Shown: positions 36,127-46,441 of the stretch, piece after piece
Layout: each line of letters starts with the position of its first letter
How positions within the stretch are numbered: position 1 is the first letter of the stretch
Assembly: GCF_000518185.1 (NCBI RefSeq)
Contig: NZ_KI912397.1
Span: forward strand, 98,361 to 162,360
Length of the DNA stretch: 64,000 nucleotides
Reading direction: 5' to 3'
Origin: Bartonella clarridgeiae ATCC 51734
GTDB lineage: Bacteria; Pseudomonadota; Alphaproteobacteria; Rhizobiales; Rhizobiaceae
The notes under the pieces: generated by a model
What the model saw: only the letters and a program-made list of their open reading frames with translations
Told to the model about the DNA's origin: nothing
Database searches by the model: none
Made by a program: the position numbers and the translations under genes

Positions 36127-37698
36127 CTATAATTGCGATTCAATGGGCAACCAACTCATTATTTTTGCGAATGCACGACGTTTCAAATTACTTTCTGGTT
36201 CATAATCAACGCTGTGTTTTTTTTCATTTTCAATAAAATCCCAGTAAATGCGATTATTATCACCAAGACGTAAACAATAACTCATCTCACCAGTCGTTTC
36301 TTCAGAAAAAAGTAAATCTAACTTCGCTGCAATTGGTGCACATTCAAAAAGAATACCCATTTCTGTGTTCAACGAAACCGAACGAGGATCAAAATTTAAA
36401 GATCCAATAAAAGCAGTTTTACAATCAATTAAAAAAGCTTTTGTATGCAAACTCGCCTTATTAGATCTAAACAACCGCAATCGATGAGCTCCTCCATCCG
36501 GTTTCAGTTCATAGAGTTGAACACCACTTTTCAATAACACCTTACGATAAGAGGCGTAACCGCCATGTACAATAGCCACATCAGTAGCCGCTAAAGAATT
36601 AGTAAGAATTTTTACATCAATACCTTTTGATACCAAATTGCGAAAACTCTGTGTTCCTGCTTTGCCCGGAACAAAATAAGGCGATGTAATCTGGATTGTT
36701 TTTTTTGCACCATTAATAACCTGTGAAAGCGCTTCCATCAGCCAATTTGCTGTGTGCTTACGTAATGCCTTTTCTGGAGGATCTGAAAGAACATCAACTT
36801 TATCTGCGACAAATAATCGTTTGCCTGTTTGAATAAAATATTCAAAATTAATATGGTTATTGACATAAGTTAAATAAACTTTGGCAATTTTGGAATTACG
36901 AAATCTACTTAATTTAGCTTTCCAAATATCGAGGTCTCTTGCTCTGTTAGGAACAACCAAAGTATGAATCGGTAAAACTACAGTGCTATTCCAAAAATCA
37001 TCAAAGACAGTTTCTACCTTTTTAACCGATGGACCAATTAACATGAGATCTAAATCTCGGAAACTTGATTGTTTACTTGCACCTAAATAAGAATCTGCAA
37101 GATTTCGTCCTCCTACAAAAGCCACCCGCCCATCAACAATAAAAGCTTTATTATGCATTCTGCGTGTTACCATAATTGCCCGCAATATAATCTCTAAACC
37201 ACGACGTAAACCGCCCTTACGCGCACGCCCCGGATTAAATACTCTCACCTCAATATGAGGATGTTTATCAAGTGCAACATAAGCTGGATCACGCCCCTGA
37301 GCATTAATATCATCTAAAAGAAGACGCACCCTTACACCACGATCAGCCGCCTCTACTACTTCGCTGAGTAACAAGCGGCCTGTTAAATCATCATCCCAAA
37401 TGTAATACATGAGATCAAGACTGCGTCCCGCTTGCGCTGCGCCTATCGCACGAACACAAAATGCATCTAGATTGCTAACAATAAGTGAAAGAGCATCTTT
37501 ATCAATCCCTATTCCATTTGTCTCTTTTGCTAATCGGCTAACTATACGATCAATTTGGGTCTCACTTTTCTCAACACTCAATGCATAAGAACACTCTCCC
37601 CTGGCACTTCTAACGAAACAACCATAAGTATAAATTGCCAACATAGAAGCAATAATAAAAAGTGTAGTGAAACCAACAATAATGTTTAATAATATCAA
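36127..37698 (-). CDS. Phospholipase D family / cardiolipin synthase-like protein
   Basis: A membrane-anchored PLD-superfamily protein, 523 residues. One N-terminal membrane helix is followed by two HKD motifs: MHNKAFIVDGRVAFVGGRN and LHTKAFLIDCKTAFIGSLNFD-type sequence. Proteins of this type make cardiolipin by transphosphatidylation or hydrolyse phospholipids; I cannot tell which. A typical ClsA has two N-terminal helices, so this is closer to the single-helix PLD group. The start is TTG at 37698; starting later at Met19 would remove much of the helix. Confidence 0.82.
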   Translation of the reverse strand: MILLNIIVGFTTLFIIASMLAIYTYGCFVRSARGECSYALSVEKSETQIDRIVSRLAKETNGIGIDKDALSLIVSNLDAFCVRAIGAAQAGRSLDLMYYIWDDDLTGRLLLSEVVEAADRGVRVRLLLDDINAQGRDPAYVALDKHPHIEVRVFNPGRARKGGLRRGLEIILRAIMVTRRMHNKAFIVDGRVAFVGGRNLADSYLGASKQSSFRDLDLMLIGPSVKKVETVFDDFWNSTVVLPIHTLVVPNRARDLDIWKAKLSRFRNSKIAKVYLTYVNNHINFEYFIQTGKRLFVADKVDVLSDPPEKALRKHTANWLMEALSQVINGAKKTIQITSPYFVPGKAGTQSFRNLVSKGIDVKILTNSLAATDVAIVHGGYASYRKVLLKSGVQLYELKPDGGAHRLRLFRSNKASLHTKAFLIDCKTAFIGSLNFDPRSVSLNTEMGILFECAPIAAKLDLLFSEETTGEMSYCLRLGDNNRIYWDFIENEKKHSVDYEPESNLKRRAFAKIMSWLPIESQL

Positions 37699-38042
37699 AG
37701 AGATGAACTTTCTTTCTAAAAACGATCATAATACACTCAATAAATACGTAAAAAAACATTAGAATCAATGATTCTATCTCTTAATCTGTAACAGAAAGAA
37801 TGTGATCATTTTCTAAAATAGATAAAGAACATCATCGTTTTAAAATTTCGATGTTCACATTCAAAAATTCAAAGAGACCTTACTATCATCGTTCAAAAAT
37901 ATTTTAAACGAGCAAGTTATTATAATAAATGATGTTCTAATTTTTACAGTCAAAAGGGCTTCTCTTTTTTTGATTACAAAACAATCACACCACCCTTTTA
38001 AACCGTTATTGTTCTTAAGAGAGGTGTTTGTTACAGATTTTA
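37699..38042. other. Intergenic region between response regulator and PLD gene
   Basis: AT-rich spacer, probably carrying the PLD-gene promoter on the minus strand. A 7-bp inverted repeat GAACATC/GATGTTC (37827-37833 and 37850-37856) is the only visible structure; it has no T-run and is not called a terminator. Confidence 0.35.
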
Positions 38043-39425
38043 TTACTGTTTTTGATTATTGATTGTCTTCAATTCTTCTATTTTACGATAAAGCGTAGAG
38101 CGCCCAATCTGAAGACGCCTAGCAATTTCACTCATACGCCCTTTATAGTGTGCAACTGCCTTTTCAATAATATCACGCTCCATCTCAGAAAAAGTGCGTA
38201 CATGCCCATCGGCGTTAAAAAACTGTATAAATTTTTTCTCATAGCGTTCTTGAATATCATGATCAATCATCTTTGAAACAATCATGAGTGGATTTTTTAT
38301 TAATTGCGGAAAATCTTGCACAGTTAACAATGGCCCTTCGCTCATCAAAACCGCACGGAAAAGCAAATTTTCCAGCTCTCTATAATTACCAGGCCAATCA
38401 TACTGCATAAACATAGAAATAACAGCTCCTGCTAAACCATGCACATGCGATCGCCCCGTTTCAGTAATAATATGGTCAATTAAACACTGAGAAATTTCTG
38501 GAAGATCATCCCTTAACTCTCGCAAAGAGGGAATGTTGATATATAATTGGGAAATTTGTTCAAAAAAACTATGTATAAAAAAACCTTCCTGAACTAAATC
38601 TGCAAGACGCGATGTTGAAAGAGCAATAATGCGGAAAGGTGGATTTGTACCTTTTGTTGCTTCTGCTCTCTCTTTAAGGTAATGCGCAAAACGTTTTTGC
38701 TGTATAGGCTCAAGTCGATCAATATCACACAAACAAAGCGTCCCATGTTCAAGAGAAAAAACTAATGGTAAAAACTCTTCAAACCAAAAACGGTTCTCCT
38801 CCTCTGAATCAAAAACCGGTAAACATTGGAAACGGACAAAAGCCCCCTTTGAAAAAAAACCTTCATGGTGGATAATGCGGGCTAATTTCTCACGACCAGT
38901 CCCTACCTCACCTTCTATCAAAAGATTCTGAAAAGAAGTCGCTGCACTTTTTGATTGTTCTAGAATCACTTGCATTACACTGCTTTTTTTATAGATATCC
39001 GAGAATTGCAAATGATTTTCTTTTTGTCTACGAATAGACTGTACTTCACTTTCCAATGCAGTGATGAGCGCAAGATTATTCAAAGTAACTCTCAACCGCA
39101 TCGGTGTAACTGGATAAATCCAATAATCAATAGCTCCAGCGTTTAAAGCGTTTTGAATGAGCTCTTGAGTATCTTGTTTTGCGATAACAATAATAGGAGC
39201 AGAAATTCCGACTGTTCTAATCATTTTAATTAGATCACTTACGCTCAGATCACTCATAGTAATATCAAGCAAAATAAGCATAATATTTTTACGCCTATAT
39301 AAAAGATCAATTGTACGTAGGCTATTTTCTGCTTCAATAACGCGGTAACCAAACCCCCGAAGCATAGTAGAAAGCTCTGCACGCTTCCTGTGATCTTCAC
39401 CCGCAACAAGAACAGGACCAACCAT
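38043..39425 (-). CDS. Degenerate NtrC-family response regulator
   Basis: A 460-residue protein with the REC / AAA+ / Fis-HTH order of sigma-54 activators. REC domain: Asp54 (LLDITMSD) is kept, but the usual Lys of DYLxKP is Tyr104 (DYWIYP) and the beta-4 Thr/Ser is Ala82. AAA+ domain: Walker A reads GEVGTGRE (Lys to Arg), Walker B reads LCLCDI instead of LFLDEI, and the GAFTGA loop that contacts sigma-54 is deleted. The C-terminal Fis-type helix-turn-helix (MSEIARRLQIGRSTLYRKIEEL) is intact. It therefore probably binds DNA but cannot act as a normal sigma-54 activator. GAGGAGA precedes the ATG. Confidence 0.85.
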   Translation of the reverse strand: MVGPVLVAGEDHRKRAELSTMLRGFGYRVIEAENSLRTIDLLYRRKNIMLILLDITMSDLSVSDLIKMIRTVGISAPIIVIAKQDTQELIQNALNAGAIDYWIYPVTPMRLRVTLNNLALITALESEVQSIRRQKENHLQFSDIYKKSSVMQVILEQSKSAATSFQNLLIEGEVGTGREKLARIIHHEGFFSKGAFVRFQCLPVFDSEEENRFWFEEFLPLVFSLEHGTLCLCDIDRLEPIQQKRFAHYLKERAEATKGTNPPFRIIALSTSRLADLVQEGFFIHSFFEQISQLYINIPSLRELRDDLPEISQCLIDHIITETGRSHVHGLAGAVISMFMQYDWPGNYRELENLLFRAVLMSEGPLLTVQDFPQLIKNPLMIVSKMIDHDIQERYEKKFIQFFNADGHVRTFSEMERDIIEKAVAHYKGRMSEIARRLQIGRSTLYRKIEELKTINNQKQ

Positions 39426-39626
39426 AACTTTAATAATCTCCTCTGAGACTACTAAATATATTTATAATAAGATTCGTTAAAAACCACAAAATATATTTTA
39501 CCTTTTGCAACCGGCGTGCTAATTTTAGCAAATTACTTATTAAACACAATGTTAAGAGTTTTTTCAATTTTTTGCTTTTACTTTAAAAAAGTAATAAAGA
39601 ACATCAAAACAAATAGAGTAAAGAAA

Positions 39627-40001
39627 ATGAAACACATCTGCTGTATTTTGTATCTAACAATCACCGCTTTGACATTAGCTGCTTGCAATCTTTCGGGAAA
39701 TCAAGGAAAATATATATTTGTCAACAATATACCAACCCGAATCGATGGAGAATGGATCGATACAAACGGTATTATTTCTTCTTTTCATGATGGTATTTTT
39801 GAAACAAGAGCAGCAGATACAAAAGAAAAACTTTCAGAAGGTACCTACCATTATATCAACACTCACTACGTAGAAATTGAAATACATTCGCTTCTTCGTG
39901 GAACCATCTCTAGAGCTAGTTGCATAATATCTCACGATACAATGCGACTTCTCTGTACATCAGATACTGGTTCACAATTCCTCCTCAAACGCAAAACCTA
40001 A
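39627..40001 (+). CDS. omp10: Outer-membrane lipoprotein, Omp10 family
   Basis: A 124-residue lipoprotein. The signal peptide ends in a clear lipobox (LAAC, about residues 17-20), so the mature protein starts with a lipid-modified Cys. GEWIDTNGIISSFHDGIFETR, here given as GEWIDTNGIISSF and GIFETR, and the later LSEGTY, RGTISRASC and CTSDTGSQFLLKR align with what I recall of Brucella Omp10, a surface-exposed lipoprotein. The frame is open from 39516, but the lipoprotein signal fixes the start at 39627. Its neighbours, the response regulator and sugar isomerase, are on the other strand. Confidence 0.8.
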   Translation: MKHICCILYLTITALTLAACNLSGNQGKYIFVNNIPTRIDGEWIDTNGIISSFHDGIFETRAADTKEKLSEGTYHYINTHYVEIEIHSLLRGTISRASCIISHDTMRLLCTSDTGSQFLLKRKT

Positions 40002-40239
40002 AAAGTTAAAAATTTTTGACTCTCACAGGAATGAAGTTCTCTCTTCTTGCGAGTAAACTATTAGCTGAAAACACATTATAATATTTCTAAGCTTACGTTA
40101 TACCATGAACTTTAAAAAAATAATTGCTTACCAATAGATATCTCAAGACTCCCTCCTTTTAAATATACTGTGTTATTGTTTTATTATTTTTTGCTGTCAA
40201 ATAATAAAATGACATTGGATCTCGTCAGTATTAATCAAC

Positions 40240-41235
40240 TCACGCCACACCAATACGCAGAAGATCATGAAAATGAACAATTCCAATAGGTTTCTTATTT
40301 TCAATCACGAAAAACGCACCAATATGATGATCATTAATAAATGCTGTTGCAGCACCAACAAGTGTATCTGGACTAACGGTTTTTGGATTTTTAGTCATGA
40401 CCTCATCAACATCGAATTGTGATAAATCCTTGTGAATATTACGTGCAAGATCACCATCCGTTACAATTCCAATTAATTCACCTCTTGGATTTATAACACC
40501 AACACAACCAAAATGTTTTTTAACCAAAATCTCCATAGCTTCGGTCATGGATATCCCCTGTGCAACCAAAGGAACACGATCACCTTGATGCATAATATCA
40601 CGCACATATTTAAGATTTGCACCAAGAGAACCTCCAGGATGATAAATTTTGAAATCGGTTGCAGTAAAACCTCGCATTTCCAAAAGAGCAATAGCTAATG
40701 AATCCCCTAACACTAATTGCATAGTTGTTGAAGTTGTAGGAGCAAGTCCATGAGGACAAGCCTCCTCTACTTTTGGCAATAATAAGACAATATCAGCTTG
40801 CCGCCCTAATATAGAGTGCTCACCAGATGTTATTGCAATCAATGGTATACGAAAACGTGCAGCATGGCTTATAATTCCACTTAACTCTGTAGTTTCTCCT
40901 GACCATGATAAAGCAAGAATAACATCATCAGAACCAATCATACCAAGATCACCATGATTCGCTTCAGCAGCATGGATGAAAAAAGCAGGTGTTCCAGTTG
41001 AAGCTAAAGTCGCAGCAATCTTCGTTCCTATATGACCACTTTTGCCAAGACCAGTAATCACTACATGACCATTCGCATTGCTAATAGTTTGAACAGCTGC
41101 CCTAAAAGAATCAGCAAGCTTTTCATGAAAAGCCTTTTCAAGAACTTCAAGCCCTCGTTTTTCAACAGAAATAGTTTTAAGCGCTAAGATAACAGCATTT
41201 TGTAGAGTTAACGTATGAGTGGGCTGTATCGTCAT
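40240..41235 (-). CDS. kdsD: D-arabinose 5-phosphate isomerase (KdsD/KpsF/GutQ)
   Basis: Interconverts ribulose-5-phosphate and arabinose-5-phosphate, the first step toward Kdo of the lipopolysaccharide core. An N-terminal SIS domain (VVITGLGKSGHIGTKIAATLASTG, given as GLGKSGHIGTKIAATLASTG, and HGDLGMI) is followed by two CBS domains (about residues 210-331), the full KpsF/KdsD architecture. Length 331 residues. Downstream of galU on the same strand with a 39-base gap, so the two envelope-sugar genes may be cotranscribed. Confidence 0.92.
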   Translation of the reverse strand: MTIQPTHTLTLQNAVILALKTISVEKRGLEVLEKAFHEKLADSFRAAVQTISNANGHVVITGLGKSGHIGTKIAATLASTGTPAFFIHAAEANHGDLGMIGSDDVILALSWSGETTELSGIISHAARFRIPLIAITSGEHSILGRQADIVLLLPKVEEACPHGLAPTTSTTMQLVLGDSLAIALLEMRGFTATDFKIYHPGGSLGANLKYVRDIMHQGDRVPLVAQGISMTEAMEILVKKHFGCVGVINPRGELIGIVTDGDLARNIHKDLSQFDVDEVMTKNPKTVSPDTLVGAATAFINDHHIGAFFVIENKKPIGIVHFHDLLRIGVA

Positions 41236-41274
41236 AACTAAATTTGATAAATGAAATCACATTCAAAATCTATA

Positions 41275-42171
41275 TCATTTTTCAACGTTAATTTTTGCAA
41301 GTAAGTTTTTCAACGATACAGAAAGTTGTTGATGCATATCAGTACGTGAGAGAGCAAATGCAACATTAGCTTCAATAAAACCAATTTTAGAACCACAGTC
41401 AAAAGTGTATCCATCTAACTGAAAACCAAAAAAATCCTGCTCATTTGAAAGTCGTACCATAGCATCTGTTAATTGAATTTCATTCCCTGTTCCTCGTTTT
41501 TGATCAGATAAAATATCAAAAATCTCTGGCTGCAAAATATAACGTCCGTTAATATATAGATTAGATGGAGCTATTTCTATAGCTGGTTTCTCTAACATTT
41601 GTGTGATTTCAAAACCATTTGCAACCTGTTTTCCTTTTCGCACAATACCATATTTATATACTTCTTCAGGATTGCACTCTTGAACAGCAATAATATTACC
41701 CCCTCCTGTTTTTTCATAAAGATGGATCATCTCAGAAAGGCAACTTTTTTCAGTTTGCATGAGCATATCCGGCAATAATAAGGCAAAAGGCTCATTTCCA
41801 ACGAGCTCACGCGCACACCAAACAGCATGCCCTAATCCCAAAGGTTGCTGTTGCCGAGTAAAAGAAGTTGTTCCTGGCTGTAATTGCAAATCTTTTAAAT
41901 GCTCGAGTTCCTCTATTCTTCCACATTCAGCAAGAGTTGTATATAACTCAACTTGAGCATCAAAGTAATCTTCAATAACTGCCTTATTGCGCCCAGTAAC
42001 AAAAATGAAATGCTCAATACCTGCTTCACGTGCCTCATCTACAACATATTGAATAACAGGTTTATCAACAACAGTTAGCATTTCTTTAGGAACTGTTTTT
42101 GTTGCCGGAAGAAAACGAGTACCAAGACCTGCTACAGGAAATACTGCCTTACGGATTTTATGCACGCTCAT
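41275..42171 (-). CDS. galU: UTP-glucose-1-phosphate uridylyltransferase
   Basis: Makes UDP-glucose from UTP and glucose-1-phosphate for surface polysaccharides and lipopolysaccharide. GLGTRFLPATKTVPKEMLTV is the nucleotide-binding signature with the activator-type Lys residues; DKPVIQYVVDEA and FDCGSKIGFIEANVAFAL are GalU-specific blocks. Length 298 residues matches the family. It starts with ATG at 42171 and lies upstream of the isomerase gene. Confidence 0.95.
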   Translation of the reverse strand: MSVHKIRKAVFPVAGLGTRFLPATKTVPKEMLTVVDKPVIQYVVDEAREAGIEHFIFVTGRNKAVIEDYFDAQVELYTTLAECGRIEELEHLKDLQLQPGTTSFTRQQQPLGLGHAVWCARELVGNEPFALLLPDMLMQTEKSCLSEMIHLYEKTGGGNIIAVQECNPEEVYKYGIVRKGKQVANGFEITQMLEKPAIEIAPSNLYINGRYILQPEIFDILSDQKRGTGNEIQLTDAMVRLSNEQDFFGFQLDGYTFDCGSKIGFIEANVAFALSRTDMHQQLSVSLKNLLAKINVEK

Positions 42172-42392
42172 CTTCCTAATTTACTGTAACTTTTCTGATA
42201 TAATTTATCATTATATTTTACTACAAATAAATAAAGATTTTTTATTCTCTCTATTTTTATATTTTAAACATAAAAATAACATAATTTTAATAAAATTGTT
42301 TTATTTTAAGACAAATTTGATATATTAAGTTACTAAATACAAAATAAAATGCTTACACATCCAAACACTTTTACACAGATAAAAATTAGAAA

Positions 42393-43655
42393 ATGAAAAT
42401 CACAGAATTTAGTACATTATTTTTTTCAGAAAAAACCAAAAATCGAAGATCCCTGCTCATTGGTTTATTGTCTATCTTTGTCTCTCTTCCAATAGTTTTT
42501 TCCTCACTTACATACGCCGACAATGGTTTTCAACATTGGATCAATGAATTTAAAAAAATAGCTTTAGCCAATAATATTTCATCATCCACATTTGATATAG
42601 CCTTTAAAACAATTAACACAATTGACGAAGAAGTCTTAAAAAGAGCAGCATATCAACCAGAATTTGTTGATATGCCTTGGGAATATTTTGACAATCGTGT
42701 TCATGATGATGCAATTGTAGAAGGAAAGCAACAAGCTAAAAAATGGGAGCAATGGTTACCAAAAATTGAAAAACGTTTTGGTGTTAACCGAAATTTCCTC
42801 CTTGCTATTTGGTCTATGGAAAGTAACTATGGAAAAGTTTTAACAAATAAAGATGTGATGCGTGATACCATCCGTTCACTTGCGACTTTAGCTTATGCGG
42901 ACCCAAAACGTAAAAAATATGCCCACGCGCAACTTATTGCTGCAATGAAAATTTTACAAAGTGGTGAAATTCATCGCTCTCAACTTGTAGGATCTTGGGC
43001 TGGAGCACTAGGACACACGCAATTTATTCCAAGCAGTTATCTCATCTATGCTATTGATATGGATGGAAGTGGGCGCTCTGATATTTGGAATTCGATTCCA
43101 GATTCACTTGCTACTGCTGCTAACCTTCTCCATATGAATGGTTGGCAATCTAATCTCACGTGGGGAATTGAAGTTAAATTACCAAATAACAAAAAACTAC
43201 CTGAAAATTGGCTATCCTTTGAAGAATGGAAAGAACTAGGTGTTCAACACGTATATGGAAAACCTTTTCCTTCTTTATCTGAACAAGCAATATTGAAATT
43301 TCCTGATGGTCCAAAAGGGCCTGCATTTCTGGTGACAAAAAATTTCTTTGTTATTAAACGTTATAATAATGCAGATCGTTATGCTTTCGCTGTTGGCCTT
43401 CTTGCAGACCGTATTGCTGGACATCCTAAATTATTCCAAGATTGGAATCGACCATTTAAACCTATCACTTTCCAAGAACGTATAGAACTGCAATCTCGTT
43501 TAGCAAAACTTGGAGATTATGAAGGAGAAATTGATGGTAAAATTGGTACAGCCTCCAAGAAAGCGATTAAGGCTTTTCAGCTACGTCATGGTTTAGAAAC
43601 AAATGGATATCCAAGTTACGAAACTCTTTCTCATATCAGAAAAAAATACCCTTAA
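42393..43655 (+). CDS. mltB: Lytic murein transglycosylase, MltB family
   Basis: Cleaves peptidoglycan glycan strands to form 1,6-anhydromuropeptides in the periplasm. After a hydrophobic N-terminal export signal (about residues 20-42, ending near TYADNG), the SLT-like domain shows the catalytic Glu in AIWSMESNYGKV, and GSWAGALGHTQFIPSSYL is the conserved MltB block. A C-terminal peptidoglycan-binding domain (about residues 355-420: LQSRLAKLGDYEGEIDGKIG, AFQLRHGLETNG) completes the protein. 420 residues. Confidence 0.9.
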   Translation: MKITEFSTLFFSEKTKNRRSLLIGLLSIFVSLPIVFSSLTYADNGFQHWINEFKKIALANNISSSTFDIAFKTINTIDEEVLKRAAYQPEFVDMPWEYFDNRVHDDAIVEGKQQAKKWEQWLPKIEKRFGVNRNFLLAIWSMESNYGKVLTNKDVMRDTIRSLATLAYADPKRKKYAHAQLIAAMKILQSGEIHRSQLVGSWAGALGHTQFIPSSYLIYAIDMDGSGRSDIWNSIPDSLATAANLLHMNGWQSNLTWGIEVKLPNNKKLPENWLSFEEWKELGVQHVYGKPFPSLSEQAILKFPDGPKGPAFLVTKNFFVIKRYNNADRYAFAVGLLADRIAGHPKLFQDWNRPFKPITFQERIELQSRLAKLGDYEGEIDGKIGTASKKAIKAFQLRHGLETNGYPSYETLSHIRKKYP

Positions 43656-44110
43656 AGTAAAATGCTTATCTCATTTTAATTTGACTTATTGAATTTTTTA
43701 TTTTTGATTATCTAGCATCCTCAAACTGGAAAGAACCGTTAATTTCAGGATTATTTTTCCTATTTATCAAAAAAATCCTGAAATAAATTAAAATGAAACT
43801 TTTCACTATATGAGATGCATCATGCAATTACAAAAAATGTTATGACTGCCAACTATGCGTTTTAAGAATAAGAACTTCATTGTATTATTCAAATACAAAC
43901 TATATCTCTAAGAAAATCTTAGTAAAATTATTTAAGGCTATAGACTTATCATTTAGTGATGCTGTAAAAAATACAAGCTTTGACCTCAGCCAAAGCTGAG
44001 ATAGATAACATAAAAATTTTAGTTCTAGTTCTCAAAAATCATAGTATTTCATCTGTATCTTAATTTATCTTCAGACAAAATCAGTATACTCCATACCCTA
44101 TTATTTATCT
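43656..44110. repeat. Intergenic region with two inverted repeats
   Basis: Between convergent mltB and the M3 peptidase gene. ATTTCAGGATT (43742-43752) and AATCCTGAAAT (43774-43784) form a perfect 11-bp inverted repeat with a 21-base loop. A short hairpin CTCAGC-CAAA-GCTGAG lies at 43985-44000. Neither is followed by a strong T-run, but either could end transcription from one side. No gene is visible. Confidence 0.45.
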
Positions 44111-46129
44111 TTACAATCCACGTTTCTTTATCATTGATTCTGGTGAAGGTAATCGCTTTCGAAAAGATTCATAGAGTTCCTTGGGATCACAACTCCCTCC
44201 AGCAGAATAGATAAAACGCTTTAATCGATCAGCAAGTTCTGGATTGAAAACATCACCCGTTTCCTCAAAAGCCTGAAAAGCGTCAGCATCAAGTACTTCT
44301 GACCACATATAAGAATAATAACCAGCCGCATAACCATCGCCTGAAAATATATGTGCGAAATGCGGAGGACGATGACGCATAATAATTGTGTCAGGCATTC
44401 CTAGCTTTTCTAATTCCTTACGCTCAAAAAACATTGGATCCACGACTTTTTCTTCTTGATGGAAAGCCATATCTATTAAAGCAGATGAAAGAAATTCAAC
44501 AGCATTAAAACCAGCATTAAATGTATGTGCTGACAAAATTTTATCCAACAAAGCTTGCGGTAAAGGGGCACCTGTTTCCACATGCGTAGCATAAAATTGC
44601 AATACTTCTGGTACAATTAGCCAATGCTCATAAAGTTGAGAGGGAAGCTCAACAAAATCACGCACAACTGATGTTCCTGCTACAGATGGCCATGTTACAT
44701 CAGAAAGCAAACCATGCAACGCATGCCCAAATTCATGGAAAAGTGTGCGTGCATCATCAAGTGATAAAAGAGCAGGCTTCCCTTTAGGGGGCTTAGCAAA
44801 ATTGCATACATTGTAAACAATAGGCTTTTGTCCTCCATCCAATTTATGCTGTGATTGTAGTTCACTCATCCAAGCTCCAGATCGTTTTGAAGAACGTGCA
44901 AAATAATCACCAATGAAATGGCCAAGTAAACTTCCATCAGATTTTTTAACCTCCCATAAGCGTGCATCAGGATGCCAAAGCGCAACAGCAGTTTTTTCTT
45001 CAAATGAAATTCCAAAAAGTTTTTTTGCGACAAAAAAAGCTGCTTCAATCATGCGATCAAGCTGCAAATAATATTTAACTTCTGTTTCATCAAACAAAAA
45101 TTTCTCAGTGCGCAGTTTTTCAGCATAATAACGCCAATCCCAAGCTTTTAAGGGCTCATTATTTCCTTGATTTTTTGCAAAATTTTGTAATTCAGTTTGT
45201 TCAGTAGCAGCTTTAACTTTTGCACACTCCCATACAGGGATAAGCAAATTCATAACTGCATCAATACTTTTAGCCATAGTATTGTCAAGCTTCAAATCCG
45301 CAAAAGATTTATACCCTAGCAATTTAGCCTTTTCAGCTCGAAGCGCAATCATCTCAACAATAATTGCTCTATTATCATTAGTATTTTCACCCCGTTGGGA
45401 CCAAGCTTGAAACGCCATTTTGCGCAAATCATGACAATGGGAGAATTTTAAAAAAGGTTCAATAATCGAACGAGTTAATATTAATGCATATAGTCCATCA
45501 CGACCTCTTTCACAAGCAATTTCCTTCATAGAATCAATAAGATCATCTGGCAAACCAGATAAATCTGTTTGTTCTAAAAACAAAATCCATTCAGCTTCAT
45601 CTTTTAAGATATTCTGACCAAAAGTAGCACCTAAAAGGGCAAGTTTTTCGTTAATTTCAACAAGACGTTTTTTACCTTTTTCATCAAGTTTTGCACCATT
45701 ATGAACAAATTTCTTCCATCCTAATTCAAGCACACGTTTAGTTTCGTTATTATAGAAACCTTGTTGTGATTGTTGATAGAGCATATCAATTTTCGCAAAT
45801 ATTCGTTTATTCATAATAATTTTTGAAGAATAACGCGAAAGTTTTACAACAAATTCTTGTTCTAATTTTTGAATCAATTCATTACTGTGTGCATTCGCAC
45901 GCAAAAAAAATATCGAGCATACACGGTCAAGATTTGTGCCAGCAAGCTCAAAAGGCTGTAAAAAATTCTCAAGTGTTGGTAGTTCCTCCACAGCAGCAAT
46001 AGCTTCTATTTCCTCTTCAGCTTCTTTAAGTGCCTGTTCAAAAGCAGGTTTAAAATCATCGTCATTTATTAAAGCAAAATCAGGAAGCCCTGAAAATCTC
46101 ATCCAGTCTAACATTGCTGTTTGTGTCAT
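44111..46129 (-). CDS. dcp: M3 family oligopeptidase / peptidyl-dipeptidase
   Basis: A zinc metallopeptidase of the thimet-oligopeptidase clan that degrades short peptides in the cytoplasm. The zinc-binding HExxH motif is in TLFHEFGHALHGLLSDV, with the third ligand downstream in RDFVELPSQLYEHW. No signal peptide is seen. Length 672 residues suits both Dcp and oligopeptidase A (PrlC); AGTSVVRDFVELPSQLYEHW is closer to Dcp, so the symbol is tentative. Confidence 0.88.
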   Translation of the reverse strand: MTQTAMLDWMRFSGLPDFALINDDDFKPAFEQALKEAEEEIEAIAAVEELPTLENFLQPFELAGTNLDRVCSIFFLRANAHSNELIQKLEQEFVVKLSRYSSKIIMNKRIFAKIDMLYQQSQQGFYNNETKRVLELGWKKFVHNGAKLDEKGKKRLVEINEKLALLGATFGQNILKDEAEWILFLEQTDLSGLPDDLIDSMKEIACERGRDGLYALILTRSIIEPFLKFSHCHDLRKMAFQAWSQRGENTNDNRAIIVEMIALRAEKAKLLGYKSFADLKLDNTMAKSIDAVMNLLIPVWECAKVKAATEQTELQNFAKNQGNNEPLKAWDWRYYAEKLRTEKFLFDETEVKYYLQLDRMIEAAFFVAKKLFGISFEEKTAVALWHPDARLWEVKKSDGSLLGHFIGDYFARSSKRSGAWMSELQSQHKLDGGQKPIVYNVCNFAKPPKGKPALLSLDDARTLFHEFGHALHGLLSDVTWPSVAGTSVVRDFVELPSQLYEHWLIVPEVLQFYATHVETGAPLPQALLDKILSAHTFNAGFNAVEFLSSALIDMAFHQEEKVVDPMFFERKELEKLGMPDTIIMRHRPPHFAHIFSGDGYAAGYYSYMWSEVLDADAFQAFEETGDVFNPELADRLKRFIYSAGGSCDPKELYESFRKRLPSPESMIKKRGL

Positions 46130-46441
46130 AATATTATATTGCCTCTATTAATAAATTTAAAATAGAATAATCACCTATATTAATGATCCATTAACAATCA
46201 CTTCATACCCCAAAACAGCCTTTTAAATTGAAATTTTTACATAAAAATAAAAAATATTATTTTATGATTAATATACACAAAAAAGACCTCTTTTTCTAAC
46301 TAAACGAAATTGTTTACAGATTACAATCTATCCTTGACTTTACTTTGAATATTAACAATTGAAGACACTGATATTCTAAGTTGTCTATAATTTTGATTCA
46401 TTCTATCTATATATTTCTAATCTTTTAGAAGGTGCTTCACT
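46130..46441. other. Divergent intergenic region, M3 peptidase / mgtE
   Basis: AT-rich spacer between divergent genes. It contains promoter-like A/T tracts, but no riboswitch fold that I can recognise and no gene. Confidence 0.35.

Noticed and set aside
37827..37856. Inverted repeat GAACATC/GATGTTC as a terminator for the PLD or regulator gene
   Set aside because: It has a short stem, a 16-base loop and no T-run, and it lies upstream of the PLD gene rather than after a gene end.
46130..46441. A Mg2+ riboswitch before mgtE
   Set aside because: I could not find the conserved stems or sequence blocks of known magnesium riboswitches.
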